Shown piece by piece: positions 51,373 to 60,127 of a stretch of DNA of 64,000 bases. Below the pieces are notes generated by a model. The model was not told where the DNA came from. It ran no database searches and worked only from the letters and a program-made list of their open reading frames with translations. A program made the position numbers and the translations under genes. The DNA is from Lewinella sp038528965 (GTDB taxonomy: Bacteria; Bacteroidota; Bacteroidia; Chitinophagales; Saprospiraceae), in NCBI GenBank assembly GCA_038528965.1, contig JBCBEC010000005.1, positions 1 to 64,000 of the forward strand. The letters run 5' to 3'. The first letter of the stretch is position 1; each line of letters opens with the position of its first letter.

Positions 51373-52215
51373 CTATGGTAACTTAAACTTGATTGGGAGG
51401 TTAAACTGCACACGTACAGGCTGTCCCCTTTGCATTCCCGGAATCCAATAAAGGCCCTTGGTTGTCATTTCATTCACCACACGCAATGCCTCTTCGCCAC
51501 ATCCAGCACCTATGTCACGAACTACCCTAGCGTCAGTGGTTGACCCATCAACATCTATTACGAAAGTGACAACAACGGTGCCTTCAATACCATTTTGCTG
51601 CATCTCCTCTGGGTAGCGAAGATTCTTGTAGATGTATTTTAAGAGTTCTTGTTGCGCACATACTTTTCTTTCTTGTTCTCCTGTTAAATCTTCGCAACCA
51701 GGAAACCTGGGCATTTGCTCAACTACCTTATACGTAGGTCCATCTGCATTAGAGGCTGCCGGAGCAGGCGCAGCCGGAGCAATACCGCCAAGCGGGTAGA
51801 TTTGTTTTCTAGGTTTACTTGATGATTCTGGGACTTTCGTTAAGTTTTCCTCAGCGGCGACGAAGTGAAGGCGGCAGTTCCAACCGTTGGCCTCGTCAAC
51901 AAAGAGAAATGTCCAATAATCCTTAAACTGACGGTCAATTTTATAGGAATTACCCTCGTAGCTGAGCGTTTGCCCTGCGCGCTGGAAAGTAGTCAAGAAA
52001 TACTCACCTTGGTTTTCCATGGCCAGGACCCCGTCGGCAAAAAGGTGGAATTTGGTCCCCACCCATGGAGGCTCACTGTAGGAACGATTAGCTTGATCCA
52101 GATTTTCGACTCGAGTCAATTCCCAACTTCCCGTTAAAGGAATGGTTTCTTCAGATTGACTAAATAGAGAAATAGATAGCAAGAGAGCTACCATAGAGAG
52201 ATAAAGGGGCTTCAT
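51373..52215 (-). CDS. Exported lipocalin-like / TonB-C-domain fusion protein
   Basis: 280 residues. A signal peptide (SMVALLLSISLFSQ), a lipocalin-like domain (about 25-130; LTGSWELTRVEN), an Ala/Pro linker (IAPAAPAPAASNADG), and a TonB C-terminal domain (about 190-280; YIYKNLRYPEEMQQNGIEGTVVVTFVIDVDG). The Pro-rich spacer and membrane anchor of a true TonB are missing. It ends 32 bp from the OmpA-protein gene (convergent). The role is unknown. Confidence 0.75.
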   Translation of the reverse strand: MKPLYLSMVALLLSISLFSQSEETIPLTGSWELTRVENLDQANRSYSEPPWVGTKFHLFADGVLAMENQGEYFLTTFQRAGQTLSYEGNSYKIDRQFKDYWTFLFVDEANGWNCRLHFVAAEENLTKVPESSSKPRKQIYPLGGIAPAAPAPAASNADGPTYKVVEQMPRFPGCEDLTGEQERKVCAQQELLKYIYKNLRYPEEMQQNGIEGTVVVTFVIDVDGSTTDARVVRDIGAGCGEEALRVVNEMTTKGLYWIPGMQRGQPVRVQFNLPIKFKLP

Positions 52216-52349
52216 TTACGCGTTATTTGAATGAAAACAATTATGGTAAGTAAAGATACGGAGCATTTACCGAATAAGACTGTTTTTGTTAGAATTGAAT
52301 GAAATAAAATAAATGTATGAAAAGTGTACAGGGCTCCATTGGTAAAACG

Positions 52350-52357
52350 TATTTTTG
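52350..52357 (+). promoter_or_regulatory. -7 box upstream of the DNA/RNA endonuclease
   Basis: TATTTTTG, 25 bp before the ATG at 52382. It supports that ATG over the TTG at 52355, which lies inside the box. Confidence 0.55.
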
Positions 52358-52381
52358 TTCCAGTACTCACAAGAACTTAAT

Positions 52382-53293
52382 ATGGCAAAACTGCGGCGTA
52401 ATCACGCAAATCAGAGTAAGCAAAGCGGCGGAATGATCGCCAAAGTTGGTATCTTCGGTGCGATCATTGGTGGATTGTACTTTTTGTTCAATTTCTTTTC
52501 TGGAGGCGAGGGGCCTAATATAGCCTGGGAAGAAGAGGAGGAGCCCAGTGTATACGCTGGTGAATTACACTTCTTGCCATCAGAGGTAGATGGGTCGCAA
52601 GTTTACCACTACAAAAATTACAGTTTGAGTTACAATGAGGATTATGAGCAAGCAGATTGGGTTGCTTACATCCTTACGCGCGATGAACTTCGCCAACCGT
52701 GGTCGGAACGAGTAGACAATTTTCGGCCCGATCCAGCCATTCGCTCCGGTAGCGCTACTCCCAATGACTATCGAGGCTCTGGTTATGACCGGGGGCACAT
52801 GGTGCCAGCGGCGGATATGGCGTTTGACGCTGCCGCAATGGATGAGACTTTTCTGATGAGTAACATCAGTCCACAATCCCGCAATTTCAACCAGGGTATT
52901 TGGCGCGAACTGGAAGAACTAACTCGTGACTGGGCCAAGAAATTTGGACGTTTGTATGTGGTATCCGGCCCCGTATTAAGTGAGGATCCCAAGGGCTACA
53001 TCGGTCGAGCAAATAATGTAGCTGTACCTAGTGCCTACTTTAAGGTGCTATTAGACCTTGATGATCCGGAACAAAAGGCAATTGCCTTCCTGCTGGACAA
53101 TGAGGTTAACTATGAACCGCTGTATAAATTTACCACCTCTGTGGATGAAATTGAAGAGCTGACGGGAATCGACTTTTTCCCAGACTTCATGCCGGATGGA
53201 CTAGAAGAAGAACTGGAGAGTAGTTACAACAAAGACCTCTGGCCGTTTAGTAAGCGTAAATACGACCTACGGGTAGAGCGTTGGAATCAATAA
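52382..53293 (+). CDS. DNA/RNA non-specific endonuclease (NucA/EndoG type), membrane-anchored or exported
   Basis: 303 residues. A basic N terminus (KLRRNHANQSKQSG) and one hydrophobic segment (MIAKVGIFGAIIGGLYFLFNFFSG) form a signal anchor, so the enzyme acts outside the cytoplasm. The catalytic DRGHMVPAADM (His as base) and the metal Asn in NFNQGIWRELEELTRDW are present, as is YVVSGPVL. Digests DNA and RNA, perhaps for nutrients. Confidence 0.9.
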   Translation: MAKLRRNHANQSKQSGGMIAKVGIFGAIIGGLYFLFNFFSGGEGPNIAWEEEEEPSVYAGELHFLPSEVDGSQVYHYKNYSLSYNEDYEQADWVAYILTRDELRQPWSERVDNFRPDPAIRSGSATPNDYRGSGYDRGHMVPAADMAFDAAAMDETFLMSNISPQSRNFNQGIWRELEELTRDWAKKFGRLYVVSGPVLSEDPKGYIGRANNVAVPSAYFKVLLDLDDPEQKAIAFLLDNEVNYEPLYKFTTSVDEIEELTGIDFFPDFMPDGLEEELESSYNKDLWPFSKRKYDLRVERWNQ

Positions 53294-53357
53294 AATGAGA
53301 CTTGCGGCAAAGAATTTCCCTGCTGAGTTCGTTACCTTAGCGAACAGATCGAGTCTA

Positions 53358-53365
53358 TATTTTTG
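53358..53365 (+). promoter_or_regulatory. -7 box upstream of the HerA-like gene
   Basis: TATTTTTG, 29 bp before the ATG at 53395. Confidence 0.5.
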
Positions 53366-53394
53366 TACTATATCATTGTTTATAACCCCTCATC

Positions 53395-54939
53395 ATGCGA
53401 GAGCAGTTTTTGGAAAGTATTGAGTCGGGCTACCAGTTCAAGGGCGAGAGCTTTGTACTGGGAGGTGCGATGTTAGATAAAGAAACGCAGACCAACACCC
53501 TAGTTCGTTTACCTTTAGCCACCCTTAACCGACACGGGTTAATTGCTGGAGCTACCGGTTCTGGTAAGACCAAAACCTTGCAGATTATTGCAGAGCAATT
53601 GTCACAAGTGGGTGTTCCCAGTCTTTTGATGGATATCAAGGGCGACCTAAGTGGTATTGCACAACCCTCTCCGGGGCACCGCAAGATCGATGAGCGCCAC
53701 GAGGCAATCGGCATTCCGTTTGAGGCTTTAGGAAGCCCGGTGGAGTTTCTGTCGATTTCTGAGGAAAAAGGTGCTCGCCTGCGCGCCACGGTTTCGGAGT
53801 TTGGTCCGGTATTGTTTTCGAAAATATTGGCGCTTAATGATACCCAGTCCGGTATTGTAGCAGTGGTGTTCAAGTATGCGGATGATAATGATCTACCCTT
53901 GTTAGATCTGGAGGATTTCAAGAAGACCCTCCAATACATGACCAATGAGGGCAAGGCGGAAGTGCAGAAGATCTACGGTCGCATCTCCAGCGCCAGTGTG
54001 GGTTCGATTATGCGTAAGCTGGTAGAACTCGAGCAGCAAGGCGCAGAAATTTTCTTCGGTGAGCCTTCCTTTGAAGTAGAGGACTTATGCCGGTTGGATG
54101 AACTAGGCCGCGGTATCGTATCCGTGATCCGTTTAACGGATATTCAAGATCGACCAAAGCTGTTCTCGACTTTTATGCTGCAAATTTTGGCAGAAATCTA
54201 TTCCACCTTCCCGGAGGCCGGAGATGACGACAAGCCTAAACTGGTGATGTTTATCGATGAGGCTCACCTGGTGTTTGACCAAGCTTCTGATGCCCTGATG
54301 GACCAGCTGGAGGCTATTGTCAAACTCATTCGTTCTAAAGGAGTAGGCTTGTTCTTTGTCACGCAAAATCCAGCTGATATTCCAGAAAGTGTGCTGGGCC
54401 AGCTTGGTTTGAAGGTGCAGCACGCTTTACGTGCGTTTACTGCCAAAGATCGTAAGGCCATTAAACTGGCCGCGCAGAATTATCCCATTACTGATTTCTA
54501 TGACGTCGATCAGCTATTGACGGAACTGGGTATTGGGGAGGCATTGGTGACCGCCTTGAACGAAAAAGGGATTCCTACTCCGCTTGTGCATACGATGTTG
54601 CGAGCACCGCAATCACGGATGGATATCCTTACACCTAAGGAGATTAATGAGGTGGTAGATAGTTCACCACTCGTCAAGAAATATAACCAGACTATTGATC
54701 GCGACAGCGCGCACGAAATTCTGGCTGAGAAAATAGAGGCCGCTCACGAAGAAGAGCGTCAAGAAGAACTCAAGGCAGAACGGGAAAAGGCTCGAAAGTC
54801 TTCTTCGCGAAGCCGTCGTCGCGAAAAGTCTACTTTGGAGAAGGTCATGAGCAATACGACTACTCGTCAAATTGGCCGTACGTTAGCGCGGGAATTAGCT
54901 CGGGGTCTGCTCGGTATTCTTGGCGGGCGCCGACGCTAG
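53395..54939 (+). CDS. HerA-like ATPase, DUF853 family
   Basis: 514 residues, cytoplasmic. Walker A GATGSGKT (52-59) and Walker B LVMFIDEAHLVF (about 280-291) mark a FtsK/HerA-type ATPase. The DUF853 family is defined by this order together with LLMDIKGDLSGIA and FFVTQNPADIPESVLGQLG. The C terminus is highly charged (AAHEEERQEELKAEREKARKSSSRSRRREKS). A partner nuclease such as NurA is not adjacent, so the role stays open. The stop is followed directly by the terminator hairpin at 54941-54960. Confidence 0.85.
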   Translation: MREQFLESIESGYQFKGESFVLGGAMLDKETQTNTLVRLPLATLNRHGLIAGATGSGKTKTLQIIAEQLSQVGVPSLLMDIKGDLSGIAQPSPGHRKIDERHEAIGIPFEALGSPVEFLSISEEKGARLRATVSEFGPVLFSKILALNDTQSGIVAVVFKYADDNDLPLLDLEDFKKTLQYMTNEGKAEVQKIYGRISSASVGSIMRKLVELEQQGAEIFFGEPSFEVEDLCRLDELGRGIVSVIRLTDIQDRPKLFSTFMLQILAEIYSTFPEAGDDDKPKLVMFIDEAHLVFDQASDALMDQLEAIVKLIRSKGVGLFFVTQNPADIPESVLGQLGLKVQHALRAFTAKDRKAIKLAAQNYPITDFYDVDQLLTELGIGEALVTALNEKGIPTPLVHTMLRAPQSRMDILTPKEINEVVDSSPLVKKYNQTIDRDSAHEILAEKIEAAHEEERQEELKAEREKARKSSSRSRRREKSTLEKVMSNTTTRQIGRTLARELARGLLGILGGRRR

Positions 54940-54940
54940 T

Positions 54941-54960
54941 GTTTTGTCGGGAGACAAAAC
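54941..54960 (+). terminator. Hairpin GTTTTGTC-GGGA-GACAAAAC
   Basis: A perfect 8-bp stem with a GGGA loop starting 1 bp after the HerA-like gene's stop. Its right half is the first copy of the TCGGGAGACAAAA repeat. There is no T tract directly behind it. Confidence 0.55.
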
Positions 54961-55036
54961 ACAGCTATCGGGAGACAAAATACTAGCTATCGGGAGACAA
55001 AACACGACTAAAGTACAAGTTCGTTTAGTCTCCCGA
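54947..55036. repeat. TCGGGAGACAAAA direct repeats with inverted partner
   Basis: Three copies of TCGGGAGACAAAA start at 54947, 54968 and 54990 (spacing 21 and 22 bp), and an inverted TCTCCCGA copy ends at 55036. The last direct copy and the inverted copy can form a stem (TCGGGA/TCCCGA, then GACTAAA/TTTAGTC). The region lies between two convergent genes. Copies 2 and 3 are preceded by AGCTA, matching the palindrome at 12213-12230. Confidence 0.75.
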
Positions 55037-55042
55037 CAACAA

Positions 55043-56335
55043 CTATTCAATCTCCATCTCCAACCAGCGCTCCAAAGCATTCACCAGCTTTGCTCGATCG
55101 GAGTTGCTCATATTGCGTATACGAGCACGACCATGGTCTTTACCTGGCATAAAGAACCAGACGGCATCAATTCCTTCAGTTGGGCGCACCGCAGTAGCGG
55201 ACCAAGTATCAGAATCCCCATTGATGTAGATGAACCGATCACCCTTGACGGGTAGCCATTCTGCTACCGCGTTCACTAATTTACCATCAAAGCTTTTGGG
55301 CATTTTGCCCGGCATGAAGATGGCACTGGGGTTGGGTTCCATCGGAAGTGCTTTGAGTAAGCCGCCAAAGTCTTCTGTTTCGTAGCTGTAGTAACCCATT
55401 TCAGCACCTGCCTGGTAATAGTGGCTGGCATAAGCCTCCATGGAAGCATCACTGAATAAATCCATTCCAGAGGCTGCGAGCAGATGATCAAGTGCGGCAT
55501 CTACTCCTGCAGATTTTGCGGGTATTTCTTCGCACCTACCCCCCAATTGCCAGAAAGCAAAAGGATACTCCAATACGGAATACTCGAAAGCTTCCTCAAA
55601 ACCTAGATAATCAAACTCAAGGCCGGCACCTTTTGCGTACCACTGTAGTTTTGGTAGTACTTCTTCGCGGTTTTTCAGGATAAGCTCCTGAACATCGTAA
55701 ATCGCATCTCGGCAAGCATCGGTGCCTACGGTATCTAGAAAAGTATAAATCCGTTCTTCTTCTAGCGCCAAATTAAGTGGGGCCACGTAGGGCACACTCA
55801 CATCCACATCCTCAGGATAGAAATAACGATAGAAGATAGTAGTCTGCCCACCTTTGGAAATTCCAGTACTGAGCCATTTGCCAGAATAGATCCGACGGAA
55901 GAGCTGATTGATATGGTGAAGGTCAGCCGTGGCTTGTTCTAAATTCAGATACTGATAATCAAAATCCTTTTCCGCTGGCATGCTGCTGCCAAAATAACGG
56001 TGCTCGACATCGATTTGGTTGCCCTCAATAAGATTGGTGAGTTCGTACACTCGGTTGCGACTGCGAGTGTAACCTTCCGTGCAGATTACCGTTGGGCGCT
56101 CGAAACCGCGGTGTGAAAGGAAGGCACGTTGGTAGAAGTGACCTTTATCAGGATTGTTGTGATCAATTGGCTGCTTGATATGCAATTCATAGGCCGCTGC
56201 GTAACCGTCCGGGGTATCAATGGCCTTGAAAATTACATCAGGAAGTCCAAATAAAGCTTGTTCCAGGGCCGTAGTCTGGGCTTGAGTAGTCATTAGACCA
56301 GTACAGGTGAGCAAGCTTAAAATCATCCATCTCAT
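55043..56335 (-). CDS. Exported S37-type (PS-10-like) serine aminopeptidase
   Basis: 430 residues. Signal peptide (MILSLLTCTGLMTTQAQ). It has the family landmarks GHFYQRAFLSHRGFERPTVICTEGY, EHRYFGSSMPAE, the nucleophile in WLSTGISKGGQTTIFYR, the Asp in INGDSDTWSATAV, and the His in MPGKDHG. Streptomyces relatives are tripeptidyl aminopeptidases that act on extracellular peptides. Length 430 fits. It shares a convergent intergenic region with the HerA-like gene. Confidence 0.88.
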   Translation of the reverse strand: MRWMILSLLTCTGLMTTQAQTTALEQALFGLPDVIFKAIDTPDGYAAAYELHIKQPIDHNNPDKGHFYQRAFLSHRGFERPTVICTEGYTRSRNRVYELTNLIEGNQIDVEHRYFGSSMPAEKDFDYQYLNLEQATADLHHINQLFRRIYSGKWLSTGISKGGQTTIFYRYFYPEDVDVSVPYVAPLNLALEEERIYTFLDTVGTDACRDAIYDVQELILKNREEVLPKLQWYAKGAGLEFDYLGFEEAFEYSVLEYPFAFWQLGGRCEEIPAKSAGVDAALDHLLAASGMDLFSDASMEAYASHYYQAGAEMGYYSYETEDFGGLLKALPMEPNPSAIFMPGKMPKSFDGKLVNAVAEWLPVKGDRFIYINGDSDTWSATAVRPTEGIDAVWFFMPGKDHGRARIRNMSNSDRAKLVNALERWLEMEIE

Positions 56336-56388
56336 AACGTAGTATTTGTTCTACGCCAAAATAAGGAAAGAATGCGAAGCGCTAGCGG

Positions 56389-56934
56389 CTATTTGTCATC
56401 AGTGATTTGTCCGGCATTGAATTGGCGCTGAAAGCTGGTCCAGGGCATGCTGCGGTAATAGTCTTCGCCGTAATAGCGCAGGAGCATCTCAAAGTGCTGT
56501 TGGCCTTGGTAGGCGTGGATGGTTTGAATAACCTCACCTTCTTCAGTCAAAAAGATAACACTAGGGAAAGCTAAGCGTCCGTCTAATAAGTGCGCAGCTA
56601 ATTCATGGTAACCCAATTTACCTTTGCGAACGTATTCGTAGCTTTCACCCTTGAAGCTCAAGGGCTCTTTGCTCTCCGCGTCCAACCCCACTAAAGTAAA
56701 CCGGTCTGTAATTAAGGTTTGAATGACGGAATCGGCGAAAGCTTCTATTTCCATCTTCTTGCACAGCGAACACCAATTGGTATAGACATAAACTAAGGTT
56801 TTGCGCCCCTGTGTCTCGGCCTCGATATTTGTTTCCCAGGCGTTCCAATCGGTTATTTCTAAAGAGGTAGATTGGGCGCTAAGCTGCCCCACGATCATAA
56901 CCACTAGTGCTGCGAGTGCAAAACACTTTTTCAT
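56389..56934 (-). CDS. Exported thioredoxin-like protein
   Basis: 181 residues. Signal peptide (FALAALVVMIVGQLSAQ), a thioredoxin fold with the CxxC in VYTNWCSLCKKMEIEAF, and the cis-Pro strand FPSVIFLTEEGEVIQTI. A C-terminal extension (MLLRYYGEDYYRSMPWTSFQRQF) matches DUF255/thioredoxin_7-like proteins. A periplasmic disulfide role is likely. It lies upstream of the peptidase gene on the same strand (53 bp). Confidence 0.88.
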   Translation of the reverse strand: MKKCFALAALVVMIVGQLSAQSTSLEITDWNAWETNIEAETQGRKTLVYVYTNWCSLCKKMEIEAFADSVIQTLITDRFTLVGLDAESKEPLSFKGESYEYVRKGKLGYHELAAHLLDGRLAFPSVIFLTEEGEVIQTIHAYQGQQHFEMLLRYYGEDYYRSMPWTSFQRQFNAGQITDDK

Positions 56935-57118
56935 TTTGTGTCTAATTTGTGTTTAGAGTAACTGCATTGAGATAATGCACCAGCCCTATTTGTTTTCTCA
57001 AGTGTACTTCTGGGTGGTAAAATTAATACTGCCCAACAAAATACTTACCAAAGCTAAACACTTAAATCGCAAAAAGATTGACCACCTGGCTACGCTTTAA
57101 TATTCTATTAACGCACAA

Positions 57119-58156
57119 CTAGGAGCGGTAATAAACCTTTAAGGTGTCTTCTGCGATTTTAAATGTCTCCTGGGCCTCAACGCCCAAGTTAGGTGCCTCC
57201 TTACCGTCCGACCAGTTGTGTTGGCTAGAAAACACGCGAGCCTCATCCCAAAGGCCGTGTTGCACAAAGGTGCGAAGCAGCCAGGCTCCACCCTCAATAG
57301 TGAGGTGTGCAATTTTGCGGTCTGCTAGTTGGTTTAGTAGTTGCTGGGGCCAATCTTCATCAGTGAAATCCAGTTCCAGGAAGTCCAGTTGACCCTGCTT
57401 TTCTCCCGGGTTTTGTGTGATAACCAAAGTTGGATGTGCTCCATCAAAGAGTTGTAAACTTGATGGGAGTTTCGCCTCTCGATCTATGACCAGGCGCTGT
57501 GGCTGTCTACCTGGTACCAAGCGGTTGGTTAGGGCAGGGTTATCTGCACGTGCTGTACCCGCACCGATTAGAATAGCGTCAGTCTCTGTTCTCCACTTAT
57601 GTACCAGGCGTTTGCTAATGGAATTAGTCAGCCAGAACTGCGTCTCATCAACCGGAGCTATAAATCCGTTTTCAGTTTGTGCGTACTTAAGTACTACATA
57701 GGGCCTTTGCTGGCTGACGTAGACATTGCGGTAGCGGCTCAACCTTTCACCAATCTCTGGTAAAACGGCTTCTTCTACTTTCACCCCAGCTGCTCTAAGC
57801 CGTTCCAATCCAGAGCCATCTACCCCTGGCGTCAGGTCTCGTGCCGCAACAACGACATGAGGAATACGCTGATCAAGAATTAGGTTCGTGCAGGGTGGGG
57901 TTCGTCCCCAGATGTTGCACGGTTCTAGCGACACGTACAAGGTACTTTCTTGAATTAAGTGTTCATCAGCAGGACGTACACTACGGACGGTAACCACTTC
58001 AGCGTGCGGGCCTCCATCTTTGGCGTAGTAGCCTTCACCAATGATTCTTTCCTGATGGACCAATACGGCCCCGACAATCGGATTTGGGCTGGCAAAACCC
58101 CTTCCAAGACGTGCTAAATCGAAGCAACGACGCATTATGCGAGATTTCAGACTCAT
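57119..58156 (-). CDS. ribD: Bifunctional riboflavin deaminase/reductase
   Basis: 345 residues. Two steps of riboflavin synthesis: deamination, then reduction of the ribosyl group. The deaminase domain has the zinc site HAEV and LEPCNIWGRTPPCTN (both Cys kept). The reductase domain begins near 150 (RPYVVLKYAQTENGFIA, GAGTARADNPALTNR, LTIEGGAWLLRTFVQHGLWDE). The ATG at 58156 (MSLKSRIMRRCFDLARLG) is used; an upstream TTG at 58177 is rejected, and the ATG at 58135 is possible. No other rib gene is near. Confidence 0.93.
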   Translation of the reverse strand: MSLKSRIMRRCFDLARLGRGFASPNPIVGAVLVHQERIIGEGYYAKDGGPHAEVVTVRSVRPADEHLIQESTLYVSLEPCNIWGRTPPCTNLILDQRIPHVVVAARDLTPGVDGSGLERLRAAGVKVEEAVLPEIGERLSRYRNVYVSQQRPYVVLKYAQTENGFIAPVDETQFWLTNSISKRLVHKWRTETDAILIGAGTARADNPALTNRLVPGRQPQRLVIDREAKLPSSLQLFDGAHPTLVITQNPGEKQGQLDFLELDFTDEDWPQQLLNQLADRKIAHLTIEGGAWLLRTFVQHGLWDEARVFSSQHNWSDGKEAPNLGVEAQETFKIAEDTLKVYYRS

Positions 58157-58305
58157 AACAATGGCTTCATTCCACAAAGCATACCAACTGCGCCGAAAAC
58201 TGGCAACATTACACCCATATTTACTGTAGTTTAGTTCATAAGGAATTGATTTGCACGATTTTATACCTCAATTGGCTTGTCCATTGTGGGCTTAACTCCA
58301 CTATT

Positions 58306-58860
58306 ATGCTATATCGCGTCAAACTAAAGAATGCCGAAGATCATGTCTTACTCGACAGTGAGGTGTATGATCATTTAGTCACCGACCCCTATCTGGTCAA
58401 GATCGATTTTATCAACAACTTGCGTCGGCATTCCAGTGGTTGTGCAGTGTTTCAGAAGACTTGGCGCAAGTCCTCTGGAGACTATAAGACGGAAACTATT
58501 TACCTGCACAAGTTCGTCGCCGAAAAATTTCTGGGTCATCTCAAATCCGATAAAAAGAATCTAGTCGGAGCAAAAAATGGCAATAAGCTTGATTGCCGTA
58601 TTGAGAATCTAACCTATCGCTCACGCGCGGTAGCCAGCCGTAAGCGCAAAACATCTAGTCGAGTAGGGTACACTGGTGTTTACAAAGAAAACAACCGCTA
58701 CCGGGCAGTTATATCCGTTGGACGAAAAACTATTCATATCGGGATGTACGCTTCGGCAGAAGAAGCTGCTTTGGCTTACAATCGCAAATCTCGAGAATTA
58801 TTTGGTGAAAACGGTAAGATCAATGTAATTCGTCAGCGCAGCCGGGCGGGGAATAGCTAG
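58306..58860 (+). CDS. AP2-domain DNA-binding protein with degenerate HNH core
   Basis: 184 residues. The middle (68-102: LHKFVAEKFLG ... NGNKLDCRIENLTY) follows the HNH_3 homing-endonuclease pattern, but the place of the catalytic Asn-His (usually VNHIDGNK) reads VGAKNGNK (87-94), so the nuclease His is lost. The C-terminal part (120-170: GYTGVYKENNRYRAVISVGRKTIHIGMYASAEEAALAYNRK) is a clear AP2/ERF-type DNA-binding domain. I infer a former homing nuclease now kept as a DNA-binding protein. The ATG at 58306 is used. Its stop overlaps the mnmD stop by 4 bp. Confidence 0.82.
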   Translation: MLYRVKLKNAEDHVLLDSEVYDHLVTDPYLVKIDFINNLRRHSSGCAVFQKTWRKSSGDYKTETIYLHKFVAEKFLGHLKSDKKNLVGAKNGNKLDCRIENLTYRSRAVASRKRKTSSRVGYTGVYKENNRYRAVISVGRKTIHIGMYASAEEAALAYNRKSRELFGENGKINVIRQRSRAGNS

Positions 58861-59516
58861 CTTTTAAAAGCTCGGGTCATTTCTCTTTTTCCCGGTGGCC
58901 CGGGCAGGCCTTCCACTTTAAAACCGATGTCTTTTAGATTACGCTTGAAAACACCTTTCGCGCAATAGGTTACTAGCACACCATCAGTGTTCATCGCGTC
59001 GTACAATTGTTGAAAAGGTTCTCGTTCCCAGAGCTCAGGCTGTGTTCTGGGGCCAAAGGCATCATAGAATACGACGTCGTATCCGCCTTTAAGTGTTGCC
59101 TCTTCCAAGGTCTGCTGCCATTTCAACAGCTGGAAGTTTGGGGTAATACTTATTTCTTCTCCCCATTGCGCTTGGTGCAAGGCTTCTAATAAGCTAGCAT
59201 CCTCATCCAGCTGCTGGGCATAGTTCAATTGCTTTGCCTCTTCAATACTAATTGGAAAGGCTTCAACCGCTTCGTAATAAATGGACTTATTGGCTTTCTG
59301 GGCTGCCAGCAAGCTGAGATAGGCATTAAGACCACTACCGAAACCCATCTCAAATATTCTGACTTGATCTAGCTTAGGCATCACCACATTGAGACCCGCC
59401 CCCAAGAATACATGTTGTGATTCTTGAATAGCGCCGTACTTGGAGTGGTACGTAACACCAAAACGCTCACTGAGGATACTGTGAGACCCATCTTGTGTTT
59501 CGATCAACGATATCAT
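58857..59516 (-). CDS. mnmD: tRNA 5-methylaminomethyl-2-thiouridine methyltransferase, MnmD type
   Basis: 219 residues, the length of the free-standing MnmD. Uses SAM to make mnm5 at U34. TQDGSHSILSERFGVTYHSKYGAIQESQHVFLGAGL, FEMGFGSGLNAYLSL (SAM loop), VVFYDAFGPRTQPELWE and LPGPPGKREMTRA are family marks. No MnmC oxidase domain is fused. It overlaps the AP2 protein gene tail to tail by 4 bp. Confidence 0.93.
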   Translation of the reverse strand: MISLIETQDGSHSILSERFGVTYHSKYGAIQESQHVFLGAGLNVVMPKLDQVRIFEMGFGSGLNAYLSLLAAQKANKSIYYEAVEAFPISIEEAKQLNYAQQLDEDASLLEALHQAQWGEEISITPNFQLLKWQQTLEEATLKGGYDVVFYDAFGPRTQPELWEREPFQQLYDAMNTDGVLVTYCAKGVFKRNLKDIGFKVEGLPGPPGKREMTRAFKS

Positions 59517-59602
59517 TATCAGTAGTACTGCATCCAGCTTTACTCTAGATAGCTGTTACTAGAACGAATCCAAGCTATCGAGCAAGGGGAGTGGTCAAGG
59601 CC

Positions 59603-59950
59603 TTATGAGGCTGCCAAAAGTTGATCACGAATGTCATCTACACTAATGGCCAGGTGAGAGGCGTCATAAACAACTTTACCACGCTCAATCAATAGAATTT
59701 GTGGTGATTCGTGCTCAATAGCAAAGTGATCGGCTATGTAGTTGGACACCTCCCGGTAATTGATCAAGTCCAGGTAGAACGGTTGAATGTTCTCAACGGG
59801 TAAATCCCAGCTCTGCTCCAAGCGTTGCTTGGCAAAGCTACTGATGCTACAACGAATACTATGCTTAAAAATTAGACAAGGAACTGTTTCGGATTGTTGA
59901 ACCAGTTCCTCAACCTCAGCAATGCTTGCTAAGGGAATCCAGTTTACCAT
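59603..59950 (-). CDS. ytxJ: YtxJ-type bacillithiol-system redox protein
   Basis: 115 residues. Thioredoxin-like with the single-Cys site FKHSIRCSISSFAK (family usually KHSTRCPIS or CSIS) and the strand ESPQILLIERGKVVYDASH. Members of this group act in de-bacillithiolation. Presence suggests that the organism makes bacillithiol. Minus strand, before the small lipoprotein gene. Confidence 0.9.
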   Translation of the reverse strand: MVNWIPLASIAEVEELVQQSETVPCLIFKHSIRCSISSFAKQRLEQSWDLPVENIQPFYLDLINYREVSNYIADHFAIEHESPQILLIERGKVVYDASHLAISVDDIRDQLLAAS

Positions 59951-59968
59951 GCTACTAGAAGATAAATC

Positions 59969-60127
59969 TTAGAAAAGGAGGCTGACTACTGTTTGTACAG
60001 CTTCGATCAGCGAGTCATTAATTTCGAAATTGGATGGACATCCGTAGCCACGGTTGCAAGAAGAAAGCAAAGTAGCGGCTAGGAAGAATAGTGATGCCTG
60101 ACCAATGTTACGACGAGAAATTTTCAT
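59969..60127 (-). CDS. Small lipoprotein, 52 residues
   Basis: The frame begins ATG at 60127 and ends TAA at 59969. MKISRRNIGQASLFFLAATL then LSSC forms a lipoprotein signal with the lipobox Cys at 24; the mature part is about 29 residues, with a second Cys (NRGYGCPSNFEINDSLIE). A full consensus promoter (60282-60312) reads into it, which supports that it is real. It lies 19 bp upstream of ytxJ, so ytxJ may be co-transcribed. Function unknown. Confidence 0.65.
   Translation of the reverse strand: MKISRRNIGQASLFFLAATLLSSCNRGYGCPSNFEINDSLIEAVQTVVSLLF

Noticed and set aside
54947..55036. CRISPR-like array of short repeats
   Set aside because: Units are only 13 bp, the spacers of 8-9 bp resemble each other, and no cas gene is near. 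Duplicated terminator hairpins explain it better.
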